The notes beneath the pieces are model-generated. The model searched no databases. It saw only the letters and a program-made list of their open reading frames with translations, and had not been told where the DNA came from. A stretch of 34,362 bases of DNA from ASMP01 sp035282925 (GTDB lineage Archaea > Nanobdellota > Nanobdellia > Pacearchaeales > GW2011-AR1): the NCBI GenBank assembly GCA_035282925.1, contig DATEUW010000031.1, forward strand, positions 1-34,362. The letters run 5' to 3'. Of the stretch, positions 28,905-34,362 are shown piece by piece. The stretch's first letter is position 1. The number at the start of each line of letters is the position of its first letter. The position numbers were made by a program, and so were the translations under genes.

Positions 28905-29564
28905 ATGAACAAATACCAAAAAAACATCTCAAAGGTGATGGACCTTCTTGCAGAGCATTTTGATTATAAAGAAAGAACAACCCTGAACAGGATGAGGAAA
29001 AATCCTGACCCATTCAAAGTCCTCATTGCCTGCTTGCTCTCTCTGCGGACACAGGACAAAAATACGGAAAAGGCAAGTTCTGCACTTTTTGCAGTCGCAG
29101 ACACCCCTGAAAAAATTATGGCTCTTTCCCAGAAAAAACTGGAAAAACTTATTTTTTCCTCTGGTCACTACAGGAAAAAAGCCAGGACATTAAAGCACGT
29201 TTCAAAGGTCATTCTTGAAAGGCACAATGGAAAAGTTCCTGACATCAAAGAAGAACTTCTGGCCATAAAGGGAATAGGCCCAAAAACAGCAAACATTGTT
29301 CTCGCTTTCGCATATGGGAAAGAAGCGCTTCCGATAGACACGCACTGCCACAGGATTCCAAACAGGCTTGGCTGGGTAAAAACCAAGACTCCGGAGCAAA
29401 CAGAGAAACAATTGGAGAAAATACTTCCAAAAAAATACTGGCCAGAATTCAATGCCTTGTTTGTCCTCTTCGGACAGACAATATGCCAGCCAATTTCCCC
29501 GAAGTGTTCCCAGTGCCCTGTCAGGAAATACTGCCCGAGAATCGGGGTTATAAGGAGCAGGTGA
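28905..29564 (+). CDS. nth: Endonuclease III (DNA glycosylase/AP lyase)
   Basis: 219 residues from the ATG at 28905. An upstream in-frame ATG at 28842 lies inside the tRNA-Glu intron and is rejected. The enzyme cuts out oxidised pyrimidines and nicks the strand. Helix-hairpin-helix: LLAIKGIGPKTANIV with catalytic Lys127; the catalytic Asp145 is in PIDTHCHRI. A [4Fe-4S] cluster is held by Cys194, 201, 204 and 210 in C-x6-C-x2-C-x5-C spacing. All key residues are intact. It begins 8 bp after the tRNA, with no visible Shine-Dalgarno sequence, so its message must be separated from the tRNA by 3' processing. Confidence 0.95.
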   Translation: MNKYQKNISKVMDLLAEHFDYKERTTLNRMRKNPDPFKVLIACLLSLRTQDKNTEKASSALFAVADTPEKIMALSQKKLEKLIFSSGHYRKKARTLKHVSKVILERHNGKVPDIKEELLAIKGIGPKTANIVLAFAYGKEALPIDTHCHRIPNRLGWVKTKTPEQTEKQLEKILPKKYWPEFNALFVLFGQTICQPISPKCSQCPVRKYCPRIGVIRSR

Positions 29565-29572
29565 ATCAGATA

Positions 29573-29582
29573 ACTTTAAAAG
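29573..29582 (+). promoter_or_regulatory. TATA element for rpl41e
   Basis: ACTTTAAAAG, centred 26 nt before the ATG at 29604, just downstream of the nth stop. Confidence 0.55.
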
Positions 29583-29603
29583 TAAATTTCTCCAGACTTT
29601 ATA

Positions 29604-29720
29604 ATGAAACGCTCAAGCAGGCGCTGGAAGAAAAAAGGGCAGATGCGGTGGAAATGGCAGAGAAAGCGCCTTAGAAAGGAAAAACGCAAGAGGAAGCTTC
29701 GAAGAGAAAGAAGCATTTAA
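29604..29720 (+). CDS. rpl41e: Ribosomal protein eL41
   Basis: A 38-residue protein with ATG 29604-29606 and TAA 29718-29720. It is almost entirely Arg, Lys, Trp and Glu: MKRSSRRWKKKGQMRWKW, then QRKRLRKEKRKRKLRRERSI. From residue 14 it aligns end to end with the 25-residue eukaryotic eL41 (both start MR.KW), and the whole 38 residues match the longer archaeal form that carries a basic N-terminal extension. eL41 is a single helix bridging the two ribosomal subunits. It sits between nth and rfcS with its own TATA element. Its small size means automatic gene callers usually miss it. Confidence 0.85.
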   Translation: MKRSSRRWKKKGQMRWKWQRKRLRKEKRKRKLRRERSI

Positions 29721-29749
29721 TTTTTTATATTTCAATTTCCATAATAACA

Positions 29750-29760
29750 ATATTTATAAG
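29750..29760 (+). promoter_or_regulatory. Upstream TATA element for rfcS
   Basis: ATATTTATAAG, centred about 90 nt before the ATG at 29845. It predicts transcription from about 29780 with a leader of about 65 nt, unlike the leaderless neighbours. A weaker A-rich element at 29817-29826 (ATTAAAAAAG) is at leaderless distance. Confidence 0.5.
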
Positions 29761-29779
29761 TTGTTTTTTTCTTAAAATA

Positions 29780-29810
29780 TTGTCCCTTGCACCAAAGGGC
29801 AATTTGGTGC
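29780..29810 (+). promoter_or_regulatory. Hairpin with competing pairing in the rfcS leader
   Basis: GCACCAAA (29789-29796) pairs perfectly with TTTGGTGC (29803-29810) around a GGGCAA loop. That loop is complementary to TTG(T)CCC at 29780-29786, so the loop-upstream pairing and the main stem compete or stack. The element starts where transcription from the upstream TATA should begin and ends about 35 nt before the start codon. Confidence 0.45.
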
Positions 29811-29844
29811 GGCAAATTAAAAAAGTTTGTCTAAATAAAAAATT

Positions 29845-30804
29845 ATGGCGAGCGAAATCTGGACAGAAAAATACAGGCCCTCAAAATTCTCAGAGATTGT
29901 CGGGCAGGACAACACCGTCAAGAAAGTCGAATCCCTCACGAATTCCCTTAACATACCACATCTTCTTTTTGCAGGACCCGCAGGAACAGGGAAGTCAACC
30001 CTGGCTTTGATAATTGTCAAGGAGCTTTTTGGGAAATTCTGGCGTGAGAATTACCTGGAGCTGAACGCCTCTGATGAACGCGGCATCAATGTCGTAAGGG
30101 AGAAAGTAAAAAATTTTGCAAGGACAAAATCCATAGGAAATGTCCCTTTCAAGATAATTTTCCTGGATGAAGCCGATGCCCTGACTCCTGAAGCCCAGCA
30201 GGCTTTGAGAAGAACTATGGAGAACTATTCAGCAACGTGCAGATTCGTCCTTTCCTGCAATTATTCCAGCAAAATTATTGATCCTATTCAGTCCAGGTGC
30301 GCTATCTTCAGATTCAAGCTCCTGGAAAAAAAAGACATAGAAAGAATCATAAGAAAAATAGAAGAAGGAGAAAAATTAACGATAAGCCCTGACGCCCTTG
30401 AACTCATCTATGAAGGAAGCGAAGGAGACTGCAGGCGCTGCATCAACATCTTGCAATCAACAGCATCCATATCCCCTTCAATAAACTATGACCTTGTGTC
30501 AACCATAATTTCCAGCGCAAAGCCGAAAGACATCAGGGTTGTTCTGGATTATGCGATCTCCGGAGATTTCCAGAAATCCAGGGAAAAACTCCTGGATATC
30601 ATGCTCAGGGAGAGCATCTCTGGCCAGGACGTGATAAAGGCTATCCAGAAAGAAATCTGGAATCTTCCCGTAGAGCCGGAAGTGAAAGTGAAACTTACAG
30701 AAAAAACAGGGGAGGCGGAATTCAGGATTGTTGAAGGCAGCGACCCTTTCATTCAGCTGCAATCCCTGCTGGCAAGCTTTGTGCTTGCTGGTCTTGGTAA
30801 GTGA
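29845..30804 (+). CDS. rfcS: Replication factor C small subunit
   Basis: 319 residues. RFC is the clamp loader that opens PCNA and puts it on primed DNA. AAA+ motifs: Walker A GPAGTGKST (44-52), Walker B FLDEADAL (106-113), the arginine finger in the SRC motif (150-152, IQSRCAIFRF) and sensor 2 in EGDCRRCINILQ. The C-terminal collar domain (about 230-319) is present. It starts a cluster with an unknown gene and rfcL. Confidence 0.97.
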   Translation: MASEIWTEKYRPSKFSEIVGQDNTVKKVESLTNSLNIPHLLFAGPAGTGKSTLALIIVKELFGKFWRENYLELNASDERGINVVREKVKNFARTKSIGNVPFKIIFLDEADALTPEAQQALRRTMENYSATCRFVLSCNYSSKIIDPIQSRCAIFRFKLLEKKDIERIIRKIEEGEKLTISPDALELIYEGSEGDCRRCINILQSTASISPSINYDLVSTIISSAKPKDIRVVLDYAISGDFQKSREKLLDIMLRESISGQDVIKAIQKEIWNLPVEPEVKVKLTEKTGEAEFRIVEGSDPFIQLQSLLASFVLAGLGK

Positions 30805-30813
30805 AAAAGGAAA

Positions 30814-31155
30814 ATGGGAATTCAAGTAGAATTTAATGCAAATTTGGCATTGAGGAAACATGGAACAGGAGGAAGATTGGAAGAAGAATGCTTACCGGAA
30901 AGTTTAGTGCCAGGTAAATTTTGTCCATTTCTAAAAGAAGGTCAGAGAAATTACTGGCTTGGGGGAGAGATACCTTTAAGGGAAACAAAAGGAAATCAAG
31001 AATTGTCAAGACCATTAGCAAGCATCACAATCATAGAAGCAACCCATTTTACTCGAGAGGGAAGAGTTTATACACGCGGAAGGTACGTGGTTAATGATGT
31101 TTATGATATAAATGATCCCAAGATTCATTTTGAAGGGATGGAAAAATTAAGATGA
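30814..31155 (+). CDS. Unknown protein embedded between RFC subunits
   Basis: 113 residues, soluble. The C-terminal half (ASITIIEATHFTREGRVYTR, then GRYVVNDVYDINDPKIHFEG) looks like a small beta barrel or fold with a conserved acid/aromatic pattern; the middle (FCPFLKEGQRNYWLGGEIPL) is also distinctive. I associate it with an unnamed archaeal family without known function. It begins 9 bp after rfcS, and its stop overlaps the rfcL ATG (ATGA), which implies translational coupling. That places it in the clamp-loader operon, although function cannot be deduced from position alone. Confidence 0.7.
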   Translation: MGIQVEFNANLALRKHGTGGRLEEECLPESLVPGKFCPFLKEGQRNYWLGGEIPLRETKGNQELSRPLASITIIEATHFTREGRVYTRGRYVVNDVYDINDPKIHFEGMEKLR

Positions 31156-32351
31156 CCGAAACAATAAACTGGACAGAAAAATACAGGCCGAAGAATTTTT
31201 CAGATGTTGAAGGCCAGGAGCAGGCTATTTTTTTTCTGAAAGAGTTCCTGAAAAAATTCGGAAGAAAAGGAGAGAACAGGGCTGCGATGGTCTACGGGCC
31301 CCCTGGAACAGGGAAGACATCGTTGGCTTTCGCTGCTGCAGATGAAAATAAAGCAGAGCTTTTTGAATTGAATGCCTCTGATCTCAGGGACAGGGAAAAA
31401 CTTCACGAGATTCTGCGGCCTGCAACAGAGCAGAAATCCCTGACAAAAAAGAGCAAGATAATTCTCGTTGATGAAGTTGACGGCATATCGGAGACGGACA
31501 GGGGAGGCCTTCTTGAGCTCCTCGCCTTGGTGGAATCCTCCGCATATCCCATGATAATAACTGCGAACGACGTCTGGAACAGGAAATTCACAGGATTAAG
31601 AAAAAAATCAGACCTCATTCAGCTGAAAGAGATAGACTACAAGACGATAAAAAACATCATGATATCAATCCTCAGGAAGGAAAAAAAATTCCTGGACATG
31701 GATGTTCTCACAAATATTGCCGTAAAGGCCCGCGGAGATTTAAGGGCTGCGATAAACGACCTGCAGACAGCCTCTGGCATGGCGAAGCCAGGGGAAATAA
31801 TCTTCGATGAAAGAAACAAGGAGATGGATATTTTCTCTGCCCTGAGAATGATTTTCAAAGGCAAGCCCAGTGAAAGCATGCTGCAGCTTTTTGATTCGGT
31901 GAACATGCCTCTGGAAGAGATAATGCTGTGGGTTGAGGAAAATCTGCCGGCAGAATACTCTGGAGAAGAGCTCGCAAAAGCCATAAATACATTGAGCAGA
32001 GTGGATATCTTCAAAAGAAGGATTTACAGGCAGCAGTATTGGCGTTTTCTGGTTTATGAAAATGCCTTGCTGAGTTACGGAATTTCCAGTTCAAAAAATC
32101 TTAAAGAAACAAAGTCTGGATTTACCAGCTACAAAAAGCCGACAAGAATTTTAAAAATCTGGCTCAACAACAAGAGGACAGAAAAAAAGAAATCCATAGC
32201 AAGTAAATATGCGCAATACGTCCACATAGGAGGGAAGAGGGCAATGGCTGAATTTTCCATGATAAAGCCTTTCCTCCTGAAGCCTGAAATCCAGAAAGAA
32301 CTAAGGCTTTCCGAAGAGGAAGTGGAATATTTAAGTAACCTAAAACAATAA
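31152..32351 (+). CDS. rfcL: Replication factor C large subunit
   Basis: 399 residues. It forms the archaeal clamp loader with four small subunits. Walker A GPPGTGKT (49-56), Walker B LVDEVDGIS (105-113), and the N-terminal YRPKNFSDVEGQE typical of RFC-L. It is shorter than most archaeal RFC-L (about 450-500 residues) and ends without the Lys-rich extension and PCNA-binding QxxL..FF motif, ending EVEYLSNLKQ instead. Coupled to the preceding unknown gene by a 4-bp overlap. Confidence 0.96.
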   Translation: MTETINWTEKYRPKNFSDVEGQEQAIFFLKEFLKKFGRKGENRAAMVYGPPGTGKTSLAFAAADENKAELFELNASDLRDREKLHEILRPATEQKSLTKKSKIILVDEVDGISETDRGGLLELLALVESSAYPMIITANDVWNRKFTGLRKKSDLIQLKEIDYKTIKNIMISILRKEKKFLDMDVLTNIAVKARGDLRAAINDLQTASGMAKPGEIIFDERNKEMDIFSALRMIFKGKPSESMLQLFDSVNMPLEEIMLWVEENLPAEYSGEELAKAINTLSRVDIFKRRIYRQQYWRFLVYENALLSYGISSSKNLKETKSGFTSYKKPTRILKIWLNNKRTEKKKSIASKYAQYVHIGGKRAMAEFSMIKPFLLKPEIQKELRLSEEEVEYLSNLKQ

Positions 32352-32387
32352 TTCCAATTTCTGATAAAACACGGTTTTGCCCATAAA

Positions 32388-32398
32388 AAATATAAAAA
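32388..32398 (+). promoter_or_regulatory. TATA element for the herA-like gene
   Basis: AAATATAAAAA-type sequence centred about 26 nt before the ATG at 32420; hence the gene is separately transcribed from rfcL. Confidence 0.5.
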
Positions 32399-32419
32399 GC
32401 TATTTTATGTTATATAATA

Positions 32420-33730
32420 ATGGCTTATGACATTGTTGTTGGCAGGGATGCTGCAGACAAAAAGGCTTTTGGTGACCGCGGCCTCGTATACATAGGAAAA
32501 GGCTATGTCAAAATGGGCCAATACACTTCTCTCAGCAACAAAATCTTTATGGATATATCGAGAAGCCACGTGGTTCTCATTGCAGGAAAAAGGGGCTCTG
32601 GAAAATCCTACACCCTTGGTGTTCTGGCAGAAGAGCTTTCGGCTCTTCCAAAAGAGGCAAGCCAGAACATAGGCTCCCTGATATTTGACACGATGGGAAT
32701 CTACTGGACCATGAAATTCAAAAATGAAAAAGACAAGGAGCTTTTGCAGGAATGGGGCCTGAAACAAAAGAATCTTCCTGTAAAGATTTTTGTTCCGTCC
32801 GGGCATTATGATTCATATCTGGAAAAAGGGATTCCGGCAGACGATTCTTTCGCACTGGACGTTACAGAATTAACAGCCGAGGACTGGGTTCTGACTTTTG
32901 GGTTGGACATTGTCAATCCCGTCTCTGTCCTCATACAAAGAACAATTGCAAGGCTTAAGGAGCAGGGAACTTATGATTTAGATGATGTTCTTGAGGAACT
33001 GCAAAAGGATGAAAAAACTCCTCAGGAAACAAGAAATGCTGCAGCGGGCTTGTTCGAGGCGGCAAATACCTGGGGAATATTTGCAAAAAAGGGTGAAGAA
33101 GAAACGAAAGTTGAAAACCTGGTTTCAGCAGGAACAACTACTGTCCTGGATTTAAGCGTCTATAATGCTGTCGGAGCCTTCAACATAAGGGCTCTGGCGA
33201 TAAGCCTTCTCTGCAGAAAGATTTTCAATCAGAGGATGTCTTCGAGAAAAGAGGAAGAGATTGATTCTGTTTCCCGCGGCCTCGAATATTTTTCTGGGGA
33301 AATAAAGAGAGACAATCCTTTGGTCTGGATATTCATAGACGAGGCCCATGAATTCCTGCCTCTCTCAGAGAAAACAGTGGCGACAGATGCCCTGATCCAG
33401 CTTCTCAGAGAGGGAAGGCAGCCTGGGATTTCCCTTGTTTTAGCCACGCAGCAGCCTGGCCAGATACACAGGGATGTCATGACCCAGGCAGATATTGTCA
33501 TTGCGCACAGGGTGACCTCTAAGCCGGATGTTGAGGCTTTGAATTACATAATGCAGTCTTACATACTTGAAAGCATAAAAAAGCAGATGGACGATCTTCC
33601 GAGCCTGAAAGGGAGTGCGATTATCCTCGATGATAACTCGGAGAGGATTTATCCGATGAGAGTGCGCCCGAGATTTACATGGCACGGCGGTGAAGCCCCC
33701 ACGGCAATCAAAGAAGAGAAGAGGCTTTGA
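32420..33730 (+). CDS. herA: HerA-like hexameric DNA-translocating ATPase
   Basis: 436 residues. An N-terminal HAS-barrel-like stretch is reduced to about 45 residues (DIVVGRDAADKKAFGDRGLV). The FtsK-HerA type ATPase domain has Walker A AGKRGSGKSYT (55-65), Walker B WIFIDEAHEF (about 303-312), and the motif LVLATQQPGQI with a following Arg-finger region (IVIAHRVTSKPDVEAL). HerA works with the nuclease NurA in end resection during homologous recombination; no nurA lies within the window. The order rfcS-X-rfcL-herA groups replication and repair functions. Being shorter than typical HerA (about 500), it may be a DPANN-specific branch with another partner. Confidence 0.85.
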   Translation: MAYDIVVGRDAADKKAFGDRGLVYIGKGYVKMGQYTSLSNKIFMDISRSHVVLIAGKRGSGKSYTLGVLAEELSALPKEASQNIGSLIFDTMGIYWTMKFKNEKDKELLQEWGLKQKNLPVKIFVPSGHYDSYLEKGIPADDSFALDVTELTAEDWVLTFGLDIVNPVSVLIQRTIARLKEQGTYDLDDVLEELQKDEKTPQETRNAAAGLFEAANTWGIFAKKGEEETKVENLVSAGTTTVLDLSVYNAVGAFNIRALAISLLCRKIFNQRMSSRKEEEIDSVSRGLEYFSGEIKRDNPLVWIFIDEAHEFLPLSEKTVATDALIQLLREGRQPGISLVLATQQPGQIHRDVMTQADIVIAHRVTSKPDVEALNYIMQSYILESIKKQMDDLPSLKGSAIILDDNSERIYPMRVRPRFTWHGGEAPTAIKEEKRL

Positions 33731-33738
33731 AAAGATTT

Positions 33739-34362
33739 CTAATTTATAACAACAAAATCCACGCGGATTCTGTATTTGTATGGGGCTATTTCTCCTGCTT
33801 TTTTGATTTTTAATATTTTAATTTTCCTTCCGGATTTTTTAGCCTCTGATTTTATCCTGTTAACAATTTGCTCTATCTCCTCTTCCTTACAAAAATCGTA
33901 ATAAAAAATTCTGGTGCCTTTTTTAGATAGAATAAATGCTTCTCTCAAAAAGCTATCCTTAAGCTGTGGGCGGGGCATGACAATTACGTCGTATTTTTCT
34001 TTGATTTTATTAGCAATTCTTTTAACATCGCCCTGGATAATTTCAACTTTACCTTTGACTCCGTTTAATTCAACATTCATTTTAGCATATTTATTGGCTT
34101 CTCTGTTAATCTCTATAGAAACTACCTTGCTGGCTCCAGAATTTTTGGCAATGACAATTGGATATGGGCCCACTCCTGCGAACATCACCAAAACCTCATC
34201 CCCTTTCTTTATTTTTTGAGAAATCTCTTTCCTCTCATTACTCAGCCTAGGAGAGAAATATGTCTTATCAATATTAAACCTGAAGACGCAGCCGTTTTCT
34301 CTGTATAAAACTTCTTTTGTTTTTTCTCCTGCAAGCCATTTTGTTTCCTGCTTCCTGAGCCT
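33739..34362 (-). CDS. trm5: Trm5-type tRNA (guanine37-N1)-methyltransferase (5' end outside window)
   Basis: 207 residues visible; the reading frame is open to the right edge, so the start lies outside. It methylates G37 next to the anticodon, preventing frameshifting. Diagnostic segments: WLAGEKTKEVLYRENGCVFR, YFSPRLSNERKEIS, the SAM-binding loop VMFAGVGPYPIVIAK and the acidic ribose-binding strand VVSIEINREANKYAKMNVEL. In the position of the usual N-P-P/NLP motif it has MPRPQLKDSFL. An internal ATG at 34191 falls in the middle of the SAM domain and is not the start. The gene converges on herA with an 8-bp gap. Confidence 0.9.
   Translation of the reverse strand, partial: RLRKQETKWLAGEKTKEVLYRENGCVFRFNIDKTYFSPRLSNERKEISQKIKKGDEVLVMFAGVGPYPIVIAKNSGASKVVSIEINREANKYAKMNVELNGVKGKVEIIQGDVKRIANKIKEKYDVIVMPRPQLKDSFLREAFILSKKGTRIFYYDFCKEEEIEQIVNRIKSEAKKSGRKIKILKIKKAGEIAPYKYRIRVDFVVIN

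Noticed and set aside
29483..29674. 63-codon plus-strand frame overlapping nth and eL41
   Set aside because: It is out of frame with both genes, and nth (with its Fe-S Cys set) and eL41 explain the DNA fully.
29720..29730. T-rich run after eL41 as a terminator
   Set aside because: T runs are common in this A/T-rich DNA and there is no stem, so the call would not be specific.

Overview
The window is a gene-dense piece of an archaeal chromosome, most likely from a DPANN lineage close to Woesearchaeota/Pacearchaeota. The evidence is the archaeal-type ThrRS (with its own editing domain), TrpRS and PheRS, a clamp-loader pair (RFC small and large), a HerA-like ATPase, Trm5, an RNase P p30 homologue, the tiny ribosomal protein eL41 and two tRNA genes with bulge-helix-bulge introns. 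About twenty genes have an A/T-rich TATA element centred 24-27 nt before the start codon, which implies mostly leaderless mRNAs. The phylum assignment is inference, since no rRNA lies in the window. No gap without a gene exceeds 300 bases.

Layout. 1-3785 (minus): the N-terminal 1261 residues of a giant repetitive secreted surface protein; its 3' end is off the left edge. 3786-5436: a small accessory patch with a strong hairpin, a ribbon-helix-helix-like protein, an intron-containing tRNA-Ile(UAU), tRNA-Glu(UUC) and a Fic protein, closed by a 10-bp copy of the tRNA-Glu 3' end. 5437-8973 (minus): trpS-thrS-hypothetical operon. 9057-12355: a receptor-like membrane protein with a cytoplasmic degenerate nucleotide-cyclase-type domain, a small hypothetical protein and a polytopic membrane protein. 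12460-16332: PEP synthase with an unusual acidic repeat tail, then two overlapping genes for uncharacterised proteins. 16329-19880 (minus): four cell-surface genes, including a type IV pilin-like Cys-rich protein.

19989-25341: a DUF357 protein, a hypothetical protein, UMP kinase, and an rnp3-pheS-pheT operon. 25415-28322: a hypothetical protein, tRNA-Thr with an abutting LAGLIDADG endonuclease gene, small membrane proteins, a YdjM-like protein, tRNA-Gln and a 52-aa Cys4 protein. 28410-29720: an EF-Tu-domain-2-like protein, tRNA-Glu(CUC) with an internally duplicated intron, endonuclease III and eL41. 29845-33730: rfcS, an unknown gene, rfcL and a herA-like gene. 33739-34362 (minus): Trm5, with its 5' end off the right edge.

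Themes are translation (three synthetases, five tRNAs, RNase P, Trm5, eL41), replication and repair (RFC, HerA, Nth) and the cell surface. The strongest candidates for something undescribed are the pseudo-cyclase receptor, the sequon-bearing repeat protein, the RFC-embedded gene, the paired genes at 15123-16332, the rfcS leader structure, and the odd tRNA loci: tRNA-Ile(UAU), the duplicated tRNA-Glu intron, and the endonuclease reading frame that ends inside tRNA-Thr.
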